The notes: generated by a model from the sequence alone, not told the origin. A stretch of 46,955 nucleotides of DNA from Clostridia bacterium (GCA_900753295.1 CAADYQ010000106.1:1-46955), one strand, 5' to 3'. Positions 16,109 through 24,638 are shown, counted from the stretch's first letter. Made by a program: numbers and translations.

Positions 16109-16678
16109 ATGTCAAGAATAGGAAGAATGCCCATCGTTATTCCCGCCGGCGTCACCGTAACCATCGGCGAGGACAATCTTGTTACGGTAAAGGGTCCCCG
16201 CGGAACTCTCACTGAGAAGTTCAGCCCCAGAATGAAGCTCGAGGTCGAGGCAGGCGTGCTTCACGTCACCCGCCCCACCGATGAGAAGGAAGACAGAAGC
16301 CTTCACGGTCTCACCCGCGCACTTGTGCACAACATGGTAGTGGGCGTTACCGACGGTTTCCAGAAGACCCTTGAGATCAACGGTACCGGTTACAGAGCTA
16401 CCATGCAGGGCAAGAACCTGCTGCTCTACCTCGGTCACTCTCTTGTCAACGGCATGCCCCAGGCGGCGCTTACCGTTGCACAGCCCGAAGGCATCACCTT
16501 CGAGGTGAACGAGAAGGCAGCCCCCATCACCATCGTTGTGAAGGGTGCAGACAAGCAGTTGGTCGGTCAGACCGCAGCCGTTATCCGCGGCAAGAGACCC
16601 CCCGAGCCTTACCATGGCAAGGGCATCCGCTATGCCGGTGAAAAGGTTCGCCGCAAAGCCGGTAAGACCGGTAAATAA
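16109..16678 (+). CDS. rplF: 50S ribosomal protein L6
   Basis: A 189-residue protein with two L6 repeats: MSRIGRMPIVIPAGVTVTIG at the start and the C-terminal RPPEPYHGKGIRYAGEKVRR signature. It lies near the factor-binding region at the base of the stalk. It is slightly longer than the usual 177-180 residues. AAGGAGG precedes the start, 16 bp after rpsH. Confidence 0.97.
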   Translation: MSRIGRMPIVIPAGVTVTIGEDNLVTVKGPRGTLTEKFSPRMKLEVEAGVLHVTRPTDEKEDRSLHGLTRALVHNMVVGVTDGFQKTLEINGTGYRATMQGKNLLLYLGHSLVNGMPQAALTVAQPEGITFEVNEKAAPITIVVKGADKQLVGQTAAVIRGKRPPEPYHGKGIRYAGEKVRRKAGKTGK

Positions 16679-16696
16679 TGAAAGGAGTGAGCACAG

Positions 16697-17053
16697 ATGG
16701 TTTCCAAAAAGAATAAAAACGCTGCCCGTCTTAAAAGACATATTCGGGTCAGAGCCAAGATTTCGGGCACTACCGAGCGTCCGCGTCTGGCTGTGTATCG
16801 CTCAAACGCTAACATTTCCGCTCAGATCATTGACGACGTCAAGGGCGTAACTCTTGCCGCTGCATCTTCTTACGAGAAGGGCTTTGAGGGCGGAAGCAAC
16901 AAGGAAGCTGCAAAGAAAGTCGGCAAGACTCTTGCCGAGAGAGCAGCCGAGAAGGGTATCACCGAAGTCGTATTCGACCGCGGCGGCTATCTTTATCACG
17001 GACGTGTATCGGAACTGGCTGACGGTGCCCGCGAGGGCGGCCTGAAGTTCTGA
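16697..17053 (+). CDS. rplR: 50S ribosomal protein L18
   Basis: A 118-residue protein with a basic N-terminus (MVSKKNKNAARLKRHIRVRA), the PRLAVYRSNANISAQIIDD segment and the terminal FDRGGYLYHGRVSELADGAR motif. It binds 5S rRNA with L5. AAGGAG lies 12 bp upstream. The following 61-bp gap holds a perfect hairpin, GTTCAA/TTGAAC (17083-17098), ahead of the rpsE ribosome-binding site. Confidence 0.97.
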   Translation: MVSKKNKNAARLKRHIRVRAKISGTTERPRLAVYRSNANISAQIIDDVKGVTLAAASSYEKGFEGGSNKEAAKKVGKTLAERAAEKGITEVVFDRGGYLYHGRVSELADGAREGGLKF

Positions 17054-17114
17054 GCCTTCTGGCTGAGTCCGGTTTATACACTGTTCAACTAATTGAACAT
17101 TCAAGGAGAAAACT

Positions 17115-17633
17115 ATGGCATTCAGAAACAACAATTACGAGGAAAAAGAGTACATCGAAAACCTCGTTGCCCTGAACCGTGTTTCCAAGACCGTTAAAGG
17201 TGGTCGTGTAGCCCGCTTTGCCGCACTCATGGTAGTCGGCGACGGCAACGGTCACGTAGGCGTAGGTCTCGGAAAAGCTGCCGAGGTTCCCGAGGCTATC
17301 AGCAAGGGAATTGCGGACGCAAAGAAGAATATGGTCACTGTTTCCATCAAGGGCACGACCATCCCGCACGAAGTGCTGGGCGTTTACGGCGCCGGCAAGG
17401 TACTTCTTAAGCCCGCTGCCCCCGGTACCGGTATCATCGCCGGTTCCAAGGTCAGAATGGTGCTTGAGGCTGCCGGTATCAGAAACATCCGCGCTAAGTG
17501 CCTGCGCTCCAACAACCCGATCAACGTCGTAAAGGCAACAATGCAGGGTCTTGAGTCGCTTCGCTCCGTAGAGCAGGTAGCCAAGAGCCGTGACATCACG
17601 CCCGACGAAGTAAAGGGAGGCGCTGCGAAATGA
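17115..17633 (+). CDS. rpsE: 30S ribosomal protein S5
   Basis: A 172-residue protein with a dsRNA-binding-like N-terminal domain (LNRVSKTVKGGRVARFAALM, GDGNGHVGVGLGKA) and a C-terminal domain (GSKVRMVLEAAGIRNIRAKC). It is important for translational fidelity and lies at the mRNA entry site with S3 and S4. CAAGGAG precedes the ATG. Its last four bases overlap the rpmD start. Confidence 0.97.
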   Translation: MAFRNNNYEEKEYIENLVALNRVSKTVKGGRVARFAALMVVGDGNGHVGVGLGKAAEVPEAISKGIADAKKNMVTVSIKGTTIPHEVLGVYGAGKVLLKPAAPGTGIIAGSKVRMVLEAAGIRNIRAKCLRSNNPINVVKATMQGLESLRSVEQVAKSRDITPDEVKGGAAK

Positions 17634-17815
17634 AAAAAGTAACACTTACAAGATCCCTTATCGCCCGCAAGCCTCATCAGAAGGCTACTGCCGCGTCGCT
17701 GGGTCTGCACCGTGTCGGCGACAGCATCATCCACGAGGAAGGCGCTGTACTTGACGGCAAGGTCAGAATTCTTTCGCACCTGGTCAAGGTTGAAGACGTA
17801 AAGGAGGACAAATAA
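17630..17815 (+). CDS. rpmD: 50S ribosomal protein L30
   Basis: A 61-residue protein (MKKVTLTRSLIARKPHQKAT, ending VRILSHLVKVEDVKEDK) with the normal bacterial short-form length. The ATG overlaps the rpsE stop by four bases, and the TAATG at its end overlaps the rplO start by one base, indicating tight translational coupling through this part of the spc operon. Confidence 0.95.
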   Translation: MKKVTLTRSLIARKPHQKATAASLGLHRVGDSIIHEEGAVLDGKVRILSHLVKVEDVKEDK

Positions 17816-18258
17816 TGAAACTTCATGAACTCTCTCCCGCCCCCGGTTCCGTAAAGGACAGCTTCCGCAAAGGCAGAGGCGCCGGTTCCGGCAACGGCAA
17901 GACCGCAGGTAAGGGTCACAAGGGTCAGAACGCCCGTTCCGGCGGCGGTGTACGTCCCGGCTTTGAGGGCGGTCAGTTCCCGATCTACCGTCAGCTTCCC
18001 AAGAGAGGCTTTACAAACAAAAAGTTCAAAACGGTTTATGCCAACGTGAATGTTGAGGATCTCAACGTTTTCGAGGACGGAGCCGTGGTGGATCTTGAGG
18101 CTCTTATGGATAAGAGAATCGTCCGCAAAGAAAATGACGGACTTAAGGTTCTCGGCGGCGGTGAGCTTACAAAGAAGCTTACTGTGAAGGCGGTGAAATT
18201 CTCTGCTGCCGCCAAGGAAAAAATCGAAGCGGCAGGCGGAAGCGTAGAGGAGGTATAA
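17815..18258 (+). CDS. rplO: 50S ribosomal protein L15
   Basis: A 147-residue protein. The Gly/Arg/Lys-rich N-terminal half threads into 23S rRNA (MKLHELSPAPGSVKDSFRKG, then RGAGSGNGKTAGKGHKGQNA), and the globular C-terminal half includes GELTKKLTVKAVKFSAAAKE. It is a late 50S assembly protein. secY begins two bases after the stop. Confidence 0.97.
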   Translation: MKLHELSPAPGSVKDSFRKGRGAGSGNGKTAGKGHKGQNARSGGGVRPGFEGGQFPIYRQLPKRGFTNKKFKTVYANVNVEDLNVFEDGAVVDLEALMDKRIVRKENDGLKVLGGGELTKKLTVKAVKFSAAAKEKIEAAGGSVEEV

Positions 18259-18260
18259 GG

Positions 18261-19604
18261 ATGTTTGCGACCTTAAAAAACGCCTGGAAGATAGATGATC
18301 TGAGAAGAAAAATACTTTTCACCATCATGATCATTCTGCTTTACCGTCTCGGCGCGCAAATCCCGGTACCCTATATTTCCGCATCAGTTATTGAAAGCGG
18401 CAACGCCTTTTCGGGTTCGATATTCGAATACCTGAACTGGTTCTCCGGCGATGCATTCGGCAAGGCGACCCTGTTCGCGCTTTCTGTATCGCCCTACATT
18501 ACCGCTCAGATCGTTATCCAGTTGCTGACCGTTGCCATTCCCGCTCTTGAGCGTATGGCAAAGGACGGCGACGAGGGACAGAAAAAGATCACATCTATCA
18601 CCCGTTACACCACTGTTGCACTGGCACTCATAACCGCTTACGGCTATATGACGCTGCTTGATGCCAACAACTGGCTCGTGGACGGCGCTAACTGGTTCGC
18701 CAAGATGGTCATCGTTGCCTGCTATTGCGGCGGCGCATCGCTCATCATGTGGCTTTCCGAAAAGGTCAACCAGTACGGTATCGGCAACGGTATCTCCATG
18801 ATACTCTTTGCCAACATCGTATCCGGTGTGCCCGCTCTCCTTTCCGAGATCTGGACCATGACCTTTACAGCGGGCGGCTTCGGCGGCTTCAGCTGGGTCG
18901 GACTCATCTTCTCCATCCTTACCATCGTCATTACGTTTGCTATCATCGTATTCATCGTCTGGTTCACCGAATCGGAAAGAAGAATACCCGTGCAGTACGC
19001 AAAGCGCGTGGTCGGACGCAAGATGTACGGCGGACAGTCATCCAATCTGCCTCTCAAGATGAACATGGCGGGCGTTATGCCTGTTATCTTTGCCAGCTCC
19101 ATCGCATCGATCCCGGCGACTCTTGCAGGCTTCTTCCCCAACAGCAAGGTCCTTGCAAAGATCTCCGAATGGTTCAGCTATGACACCTGGCTCTACCTGC
19201 TCATCTATCTCGTACTCATCGTTGCTTTCTCCTTCTTCTACATCATGATATCCTTCAATGTAGTTGAGGTTGCAAACAACATTCAGCAGAACGGCGGTTC
19301 TATCCCCGGCATCCGCTCGGGCAGACCTACCGTCAACTATATCAGCAAAATACTCAACAGAGTAACCATCATCGGTGCTATCTTCCTTTGCATCGTTGCG
19401 GGACTTCCCATGCTCGTTACAATAATCAACAGCCTGCTTCAGGACGCGCACATTTCTTCGGGCTTCCCGATCTCCAATCTCGCGTTCGGCGGCAACTCGC
19501 TGCTCATTATTGTCGGCGTTGCAATTGAGACCGTACATGATCTTGAGGCGCAGGTTGCCCTTCGCAACTATGGCGGCTCAAAGTCAAGAGGAATTTTCGG
19601 TTGA
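18261..19604 (+). CDS. secY: Sec translocase channel subunit SecY
   Basis: A 447-residue polytopic membrane protein with ten predicted transmembrane helices. Recognisable SecY parts are the N-terminal RLGAQIPVPYI stretch, the plug region, SVSPYITAQIVIQLLTVAIP, and the cytosolic ESERRIPVQYAKRVVGRKMY loop that contacts SecA and the ribosome. It forms the protein-conducting channel with SecE and SecG, which export the many signal-peptide proteins in this window. AGAGGAGG lies upstream within rplO. The position after rplO and before adk is the canonical Bacillota order. Confidence 0.97.
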   Translation: MFATLKNAWKIDDLRRKILFTIMIILLYRLGAQIPVPYISASVIESGNAFSGSIFEYLNWFSGDAFGKATLFALSVSPYITAQIVIQLLTVAIPALERMAKDGDEGQKKITSITRYTTVALALITAYGYMTLLDANNWLVDGANWFAKMVIVACYCGGASLIMWLSEKVNQYGIGNGISMILFANIVSGVPALLSEIWTMTFTAGGFGGFSWVGLIFSILTIVITFAIIVFIVWFTESERRIPVQYAKRVVGRKMYGGQSSNLPLKMNMAGVMPVIFASSIASIPATLAGFFPNSKVLAKISEWFSYDTWLYLLIYLVLIVAFSFFYIMISFNVVEVANNIQQNGGSIPGIRSGRPTVNYISKILNRVTIIGAIFLCIVAGLPMLVTIINSLLQDAHISSGFPISNLAFGGNSLLIIVGVAIETVHDLEAQVALRNYGGSKSRGIFG

Positions 19605-19635
19605 TCGCCAACCGCCAGGCATACGGAGGAACGTT

Positions 19636-20274
19636 ATGAATTTAATTATAATGGGAGCCCCCGGAGCGGGCAAGGGCACGCAGTCTGAACTTATCTCCAA
19701 AAGAGAAGGTATCCCCGCCATATCGACGGGACAGATCCTTCGCGGAGCCATTAAGGCGGGTACGGAACTGGGCGTTAAGGCAAAGTCCTTCATGGACGCC
19801 GGCGCCCTCGTGCCCGACGAGGTAGTGAACGGCATAATAAGAGACTATCTGCTCTCCGACGATTGTCGTCGCGGCTTCATCCTTGACGGTTTTCCGCGTA
19901 CCATCGCTCAGGCGGAAGCGCTTGAGAGCATGGGCGTGCATATCGACGCTGTACTTTCGATAGAGGTCAGCGACGAAAAGATCATCCGCCGTATGAGCGG
20001 ACGCCGCGTCTGCGAATGCGGAATGTCCTATCATACCGAGTATCTTCCCCCGAAGGAAGAGGGCATATGCGACAAGTGCGGTAAGCCGCTTACCATCCGT
20101 AACGACGACGCTGCCGAGACGGTCGCAAAGCGCCTTGAGACCTATCATGCACAGACCGAGCCGCTTCTTGAGTTTTACGATCGCCGCGGACTTCTTATCC
20201 GCGTAGAGGGACAGGAGAAGGTCGAGGATACGACCGCTCTTGTAGAAAAAGCGTTGGCTTCGGTGGGCAAGTAA
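19636..20274 (+). CDS. adk: Adenylate kinase
   Basis: A 212-residue enzyme that interconverts AMP + ATP and 2 ADP in the cytosol. The P-loop GAPGAGKGT spans residues 7-15, followed by the AMP-binding STGQILR and the DGFPRTIAQAEAL motif. The LID has zinc-type cysteines, but the first pair is C-x-C (RRVCECGMSYH) instead of the usual CxxC; the second pair is CDKC. The ATG at 19636 has CGGAGGAA upstream; the longer frame overlaps secY. The gene lies between secY and map, as usual. Confidence 0.96.
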   Translation: MNLIIMGAPGAGKGTQSELISKREGIPAISTGQILRGAIKAGTELGVKAKSFMDAGALVPDEVVNGIIRDYLLSDDCRRGFILDGFPRTIAQAEALESMGVHIDAVLSIEVSDEKIIRRMSGRRVCECGMSYHTEYLPPKEEGICDKCGKPLTIRNDDAAETVAKRLETYHAQTEPLLEFYDRRGLLIRVEGQEKVEDTTALVEKALASVGK

Positions 20275-20275
20275 T

Positions 20276-21025
20276 ATGATTCCGTTAAAAAATAAAGAAC
20301 AGATAGCCGAAATGCGAAGCGCATGCAGGATCACCGCCGAGGCAATGCAGGCGGCGATCGAGGTGATTCGCGAAGGCGTGAGCACATTGGAGATCGACCG
20401 GGTCATCCGCCATTATATCGAGAGCCACGGCGCCAAGCCGACATTTCTCGGTTACGGCGGTTTCCCCGGCAGCGCATGCATCAGTCTTAACGATGAAGTG
20501 ATACACGGCATCCCTTCAAAAAAGAAGATCCTTTTTGAGGGAGATATCGTAAAGATCGACGTTGGAGCGTTCTTCCACGGTTATACCGGGGATATGGCGC
20601 GCACAGTGCCGGTCGGACGTGTAAGCGAGGACGTTAAAAAGCTGATCGAGGTGACCGAGCGCAGCTTCCACTGCGGAGTTGAACAGTTCCGCGAGGGCAA
20701 TCGCATCGGAGACATCGGTCATGCAGTCCAGAGCTGCGTTGAGGCGGCGGGTTTTTCCGTGGTGCGCAGATATGTGGGTCACGGCGTGGGGCATGAGCTT
20801 CACGAGGACCCGGAGGTCCCGAATTTCGGAACGGCAGGACGCGGTGTGCGTCTTTGCACCGGCATGACGCTTGCGATAGAGCCTATGGTAAACATGGGAC
20901 GTCCCGAGGTGCGTGAAATGAGCGACGGCTGGACGGTAAAAACCGCCGACGGCACTCTCTCGGCGCATTACGAGAATTCGGTGGCTCTCACCGAGGACGG
21001 ACCCGTGATACTGACGGTCGTCTGA
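20276..21025 (+). CDS. map: Methionine aminopeptidase, type I
   Basis: A 249-residue metalloenzyme that removes the initiator Met from nascent proteins. The five metal ligands are visible: Asp in KIDVGAFFHG, Asp in YTGDMARTVPV, His in VGHGVGHELHEDP, Glu in LAIEPM and Glu in HYENSVALTEDG. Length and single-domain form match bacterial type Ia; there is no N-terminal zinc-finger extension. The ATG is one base after the adk stop with only a weak ribosome-binding site, suggesting coupling. Confidence 0.96.
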   Translation: MIPLKNKEQIAEMRSACRITAEAMQAAIEVIREGVSTLEIDRVIRHYIESHGAKPTFLGYGGFPGSACISLNDEVIHGIPSKKKILFEGDIVKIDVGAFFHGYTGDMARTVPVGRVSEDVKKLIEVTERSFHCGVEQFREGNRIGDIGHAVQSCVEAAGFSVVRRYVGHGVGHELHEDPEVPNFGTAGRGVRLCTGMTLAIEPMVNMGRPEVREMSDGWTVKTADGTLSAHYENSVALTEDGPVILTVV

Positions 21026-21047
21026 TAACCAAGAGGAGGATAGTAAC

Positions 21048-21266
21048 TTGCCGAAGGATGATGTAATCGAGTTTGAAGGTACCGTTATCGACGCACTGCC
21101 GAACACGGTATTCAAGGTGCAGCTCCCGAACGGTCATATTGTGACCGCACACATTTCGGGTAAGCTGCGGATGAACTATATCAGAATTCTGCCGGGCGAC
21201 CGCGTAACGGTCGAGGTCTCGGTTTATGACCTCACCAAGGGGCGCATAACCTGGCGCGCGAAATGA
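21048..21266 (+). CDS. infA: Translation initiation factor IF-1
   Basis: A 72-residue OB-fold protein (EFEGTVIDALPNTVFKVQLP, then GHIVTAHISGKLRMNYIRIL). It binds the A-site during initiation. The start is TTG at 21048, supported by AGAGGAGG just upstream and by the family N-terminus (MPKDDVIEFEG); no ATG fits. Many Bacillota have a KOW-domain gene between map and infA; here the two are 22 bp apart and it is absent. Confidence 0.95.
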   Translation: MPKDDVIEFEGTVIDALPNTVFKVQLPNGHIVTAHISGKLRMNYIRILPGDRVTVEVSVYDLTKGRITWRAK

Positions 21267-21307
21267 TATCGTTCGTTGCAAAAAATCAGAAAGGTATGGT
21301 CAGATAA

Positions 21308-21421
21308 ATGAAAGTAAAGCCATCCGTTAAGAAGATCTGCGAGAAATGCAAGATCATCAAAAGACATGGCCGTGTAATGGTCATATGCGAAAACCCCAAG
21401 CACAAACAGCGTCAGGGTTAA
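21308..21421 (+). CDS. rpmJ: 50S ribosomal protein L36
   Basis: A 37-residue protein, MKVKPSVKKICEKCKIIKRH and then GRVMVICENPKHKQRQG. The zinc-binding Cys and His residues (C-x2-C ... C-x4-H) are all present, so this is the zinc (C+) form. The upstream ribosome-binding site is weak. It has its standard position between infA and rpsM. Confidence 0.96.
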   Translation: MKVKPSVKKICEKCKIIKRHGRVMVICENPKHKQRQG

Positions 21422-21454
21422 GCTAACACACAGTAGAAGAAAGGATCAAACAGA

Positions 21455-21823
21455 ATGGCTCGTATAGCTGGTGTTGATATTCCTAATCAGAAGCGCGTCG
21501 AGATCGCCCTTACCTACATTTACGGTATAGGCCGCAAGAGCGCCAACGATATCCTTGTAAAGACCGGTATCGATCCCGATACCCGCGCCAAGGATCTTAC
21601 CGAAGAGCAGATAGCCAAGCTGCGTGACGAGATCGAGAACAACTACGTTGTCGAAGGTGACCTTCGCCGTGACGTTGCCCTCAACATCAAGCGCCTTGTT
21701 GAAATCAACTGCTACCGCGGTATCAGACACAGAAAAGGTCTCCCTGTAAGAGGTCAGAGAACCAAGACCAATGCAAGAACCCGCAAAGGTCCGGCGAAGA
21801 CCATCGCAAACAAGAAGAAGTAA
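21455..21823 (+). CDS. rpsM: 30S ribosomal protein S13
   Basis: A 122-residue protein beginning MARIAGVDIPNQKRVEIALT, containing the helix-hairpin-helix region (TYIYGIGRKSANDILVKTGI) and the C-terminal RGQRTKTNARTRKGPAKTIA tail that reaches the P-site tRNA. It lies at the head of the 30S subunit at bridges with L5. The rpsK start is 13 bp downstream. Confidence 0.97.
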   Translation: MARIAGVDIPNQKRVEIALTYIYGIGRKSANDILVKTGIDPDTRAKDLTEEQIAKLRDEIENNYVVEGDLRRDVALNIKRLVEINCYRGIRHRKGLPVRGQRTKTNARTRKGPAKTIANKKK

Positions 21824-21836
21824 AGGAGCATAAGAA

Positions 21837-22235
21837 ATGGCTAATGTTTCTGCCAAGAAGGTCATCAAAAAGCGCCGCGAACGTAAGAATATACAGTTCG
21901 GTCAGGTACACATCCGTGCGACCTTCAACAATACCATCGTCACTATCACCGATATGGACGGCAACGCTATTTCGTGGGCATCTGCCGGCGAGCTCGGCTT
22001 CAAAGGCTCCAGAAAGTCCACTCCGTTTGCCGCACAGTCCGCTTCCGAGACTGCTGCAAAGGCAGCCATCGAGCACGGTCTGAAGTCGGTAGAGGTGTAC
22101 GTCAGAGGTCCCGGATCGGGACGTGAGTCCGCTATCCGCGCACTTGAGACCGTAGGCCTCCAGATCACAATGATAAAGGACGTGACCCCTGTACCGCACA
22201 ACGGTTGCCGTCCGCCCAAACGCCGTCGCGTTTGA
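21837..22235 (+). CDS. rpsK: 30S ribosomal protein S11
   Basis: A 132-residue protein with the conserved VHIRATFNNTIVTITDMDGN and the C-terminal VTPVPHNGCRPPKRRRV signature. It forms part of the platform that contacts E-site mRNA. AAGGAG precedes the ATG. The N-terminus is short and basic, as normal. Confidence 0.97.
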   Translation: MANVSAKKVIKKRRERKNIQFGQVHIRATFNNTIVTITDMDGNAISWASAGELGFKGSRKSTPFAAQSASETAAKAAIEHGLKSVEVYVRGPGSGRESAIRALETVGLQITMIKDVTPVPHNGCRPPKRRRV

Positions 22236-22264
22236 TGAAAACACATTAGAGGAGGAACCAGAGA

Positions 22265-22891
22265 ATGGCAAGATATATTGGCTCTGCTTGCAAGATGTGC
22301 CGCAGAGAAGGCGCCAAGCTCTATCTTAAGGGCGACCGTTGCACGAGCGACAAGTGCGCATTTGAGCGCAGACCCGTTGCTCCCGGTCAGCATGGTGCTG
22401 CCAGAAAGAAACAGAGAGAGTACGGCATGCAGCTTCGTGAGAAGCAGAAGGTCAAGAGATACTACGGCCTTCTTGAGAAGCAGTTCAACAACTACTTCCA
22501 GGAAGCCGACCGCATTGAGGGTATGACCGGTGAAAACCTGCTCGTACTTCTTGAACGCAGACTTGACAATGCCGTATACAGAATGGGTATCGGTGACAGC
22601 CGCAAGGAGACCCGTCAGATCGTTCTGCACGGACACATCCTCGTAAACGGCAAAAAGGTCAACATCCCCTCCTACCGTCTGAAGGTCGGCGACGTTGTAA
22701 GCGTAGCTGAGAACAGCCGCAAGAGCGAGAGAATGAAAGCCTTTATCGAATCCATGGAGAAGAAGAGCGCACCGAAGTGGCTGGAGCTTAAGGCATCCGA
22801 TGCTGCTGCAAAGGTAGCCGCACTTCCCGCAAGAGACGATATCGAGCAGAGCTTCAACGAGCAGCTTATCGTCGAGCTTTATTCCAAGTAA
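22265..22891 (+). CDS. rpsD: 30S ribosomal protein S4, zinc-binding form
   Basis: A 208-residue protein. The N-terminus has a zinc-site arrangement at Cys9, Cys12, Cys26 and Cys31, followed by the RRPVAPGQHG motif, and an S4 RNA-binding domain at about 95-155 (RRLDNAVYRMGIGDSRKETR). It initiates 30S assembly and can regulate ribosomal operons. AGAGGAGG precedes the start. A 135-bp gap with inverted repeats follows before rpoA. Confidence 0.97.
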   Translation: MARYIGSACKMCRREGAKLYLKGDRCTSDKCAFERRPVAPGQHGAARKKQREYGMQLREKQKVKRYYGLLEKQFNNYFQEADRIEGMTGENLLVLLERRLDNAVYRMGIGDSRKETRQIVLHGHILVNGKKVNIPSYRLKVGDVVSVAENSRKSERMKAFIESMEKKSAPKWLELKASDAAAKVAALPARDDIEQSFNEQLIVELYSK

Positions 22892-22892
22892 T

Positions 22893-22950
22893 ACCGGCAG
22901 CCGAAGGACTACTCCGGCACGCCGGTACCGACATCGGCTACGGAGAGTAC
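22893..22950 (+). other. Overlapping inverted repeats in the rpsD-rpoA gap
   Basis: ACCGGC/GCCGGT (22893-22898 with 22921-22926) and AGCCGA/TCGGCT (22899-22904 with 22934-22939) cross each other, a pseudoknot-like arrangement. TACTCCG (22909-22915) can instead pair with the CGGAGAGTA stretch ending at 22949, with a two-base bulge. No T-tract. Function unknown; an RNA regulatory or processing element is possible. Confidence 0.45.
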
Positions 22951-23026
22951 TGCGGCATCAACATTTGCGCATTGACCCAAAACGTAAAACGCAAGCTGAA
23001 AAATATAGTTGGAGGGTATATTTGGA

Positions 23027-24004
23027 ATGATTGAAATAGAAAAGCCCAATATTGCAACAGTGAATCTGAGCGAGGACGGCAGATCAGGCAAATTTGTGGT
23101 TGAACCGCTTGAGCGCGGCTATGGCATAACCCTCGGCAACTCGCTGAGGCGCGTGCTTCTCAGCTCGCTTCCCGGCGTCGCCGTAACATCCATCAAGGTT
23201 GACGGCGTTCTCCACGAGTTTTCCACAGTTCCCGGCATGACCGAGGACATGACCGAATTCGTGCTCAACGTAAAGGGCATAGTTGCAAAGCTCCACACCT
23301 CAAATCCCAAAACCGTCATACTTGACGTAACGGGACCGCACAAGGTCGTGGCGGGCGATATTAAGCAGGATTCCGACATTGAGATACTCAATCCGGATCA
23401 TGTACTTGCAACACTGTCCGAGGGCGGACATCTGTTTGCCGAACTCACATTTGAGTGCGGTCGCGGATATGTATCGCAGGATCGCAACAAGCTGATCCAT
23501 GCCGATGCTTACGGTCCTAACGTGAGCGCGCCCATAGGTCTTATCTATACGGACTCGATTTACACACCTGTTTACAATGTCAGCTACAGTGTAGAAAACA
23601 CCCGTGTCGGCAGTAACATCGCCGATTATGACAAGCTGACACTTGAAGTCCTGACAAACGGGACTATTACGGCAAAAGAAGCGATTTCACTCGGCGCCAA
23701 GATTCTCAACGAGCATCTCAACTTGTTTGTGGATTTGTCGGATGAAGCAAAGAACGCTGAAATAATGGTTATAAGTGGCGAAAGCCCGAAAGAAAAGGTT
23801 CTTGAGATGACCATTGAGGATCTTGACCTGTCTGTGCGCAGCTTCAACTGTCTGAAGCGCGCCGGAATTGACACGGTTTCGGATCTTGTCAGCCGCTCCG
23901 AGGATGAAATGATCAAGGTGCGCAACCTCGGTAAGAAATCGCTTGAAGAAGTTACCCAGAAGCTCCAGTCGCTTGGTCTCGGTCTGCGCCGGGATGAAGA
24001 ATAA
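23027..24004 (+). CDS. rpoA: RNA polymerase alpha subunit
   Basis: A 325-residue protein. The N-terminal domain (about 1-230) has the dimerisation and beta/beta'-binding motif GYGITLGNSLRRVLLSSLPG. A linker leads to the C-terminal domain (about 255-315) with the helix-hairpin-helix RSFNCLKRAGIDTVSDLVSR that binds UP elements and activators. ATG at 23027 with GGAGGG upstream; an in-frame TTG 18 bp earlier overlaps that site and is rejected. rplQ follows after 53 bp. Confidence 0.97.
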   Translation: MIEIEKPNIATVNLSEDGRSGKFVVEPLERGYGITLGNSLRRVLLSSLPGVAVTSIKVDGVLHEFSTVPGMTEDMTEFVLNVKGIVAKLHTSNPKTVILDVTGPHKVVAGDIKQDSDIEILNPDHVLATLSEGGHLFAELTFECGRGYVSQDRNKLIHADAYGPNVSAPIGLIYTDSIYTPVYNVSYSVENTRVGSNIADYDKLTLEVLTNGTITAKEAISLGAKILNEHLNLFVDLSDEAKNAEIMVISGESPKEKVLEMTIEDLDLSVRSFNCLKRAGIDTVSDLVSRSEDEMIKVRNLGKKSLEEVTQKLQSLGLGLRRDEE

Positions 24005-24057
24005 GCGACGGGCAGGGTAAAGCGAAACGAAAAGAAACATTAAGGAGGGAGCATAAG

Positions 24058-24483
24058 ATGCCCGGAACCAGAAAGCTCGGCAGACCCACCGCTCACAGAA
24101 ACGCGATGCTTCGCGGACTTGTGACCTATCTGCTTGAGAACGGTAAGGTCGAGACGACTCTCACCCGTGCGAAGGAAGTTCGCGCGATGGCTGATAAGAT
24201 GATCACTCTCGGCAAAGAAAATACACTTGCAAGCCGCCGTGCCGCTCTTGCTTATATCACCAAAGAGGATGTTGTTGCTAAGCTGTTTACACAGATAGCA
24301 CCCCTTTATGCCGACGTAAACGGCGGTTACACCGCAATTTACAAGCTCGGTCCCCGTCGCGGCGATGCCGCCGAGATGGCTATCATCACTCTGACCAAGA
24401 GTGTTGACGAGAAGGTCGAAGAAAAGAGCAAGAAGAAAGCCGCAAAGGCTGAAGAAAAGACCGAGGACGCCAAGGCTGAATAA
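24058..24483 (+). CDS. rplQ: 50S ribosomal protein L17
   Basis: A 141-residue protein starting MPGTRKLGRPTAHRNAMLRG, ending the core with YTAIYKLGPRRGDAAEMAII. It lies near the tunnel exit. About 22 residues at the C-terminus form a Lys/Glu/Ala-rich tail. It is the last gene of the operon: AAGGAGGGAG precedes it, and a strong terminator follows 22 bp after the stop. Confidence 0.97.
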   Translation: MPGTRKLGRPTAHRNAMLRGLVTYLLENGKVETTLTRAKEVRAMADKMITLGKENTLASRRAALAYITKEDVVAKLFTQIAPLYADVNGGYTAIYKLGPRRGDAAEMAIITLTKSVDEKVEEKSKKKAAKAEEKTEDAKAE

Positions 24484-24505
24484 GTCCTGACTTACAAAGG
24501 TCAAA

Positions 24506-24547
24506 GGGTCTGTCGCGCATTAGCGCGGCAGACCCGAGCTTTTTTTA
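24506..24547 (+). terminator. Terminator of the ribosomal operon
   Basis: A 13-bp stem (GGGTCTG + TCGCGC pairing with GCGCGG + CAGACCC) with a short loop, followed after four bases by TTTTTTT. The stem start GGTCTGTCGCGC recurs in the terminator at 33869. Confidence 0.92.
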
Positions 24548-24556
24548 TTTGAAAGA

Positions 24557-24622
24557 TTGACATCCCGCCGCTTATAATGTATAATATATCAGATAAATAA
24601 ACATCCCTGCCGTGCAGCAGGG
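24557..24622 (+). promoter_or_regulatory. Promoter and leader hairpin of hisS
   Basis: TTGACA (24557-24562), 17 bp, TATAAT (24580-24585). About 20 bases later comes a hairpin CCCTGC/GCAGGG (24605-24622), then the ribosome-binding site. No T-box features were seen. Confidence 0.9.
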
Positions 24623-24638
24623 AAAAGGAACGTGTGAA

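Noticed and set aside
24586..24638. T-box leader for hisS
   Set aside because: The leader is only about 50 nt and lacks a specifier loop and the T-box sequence; only one short hairpin is visible.
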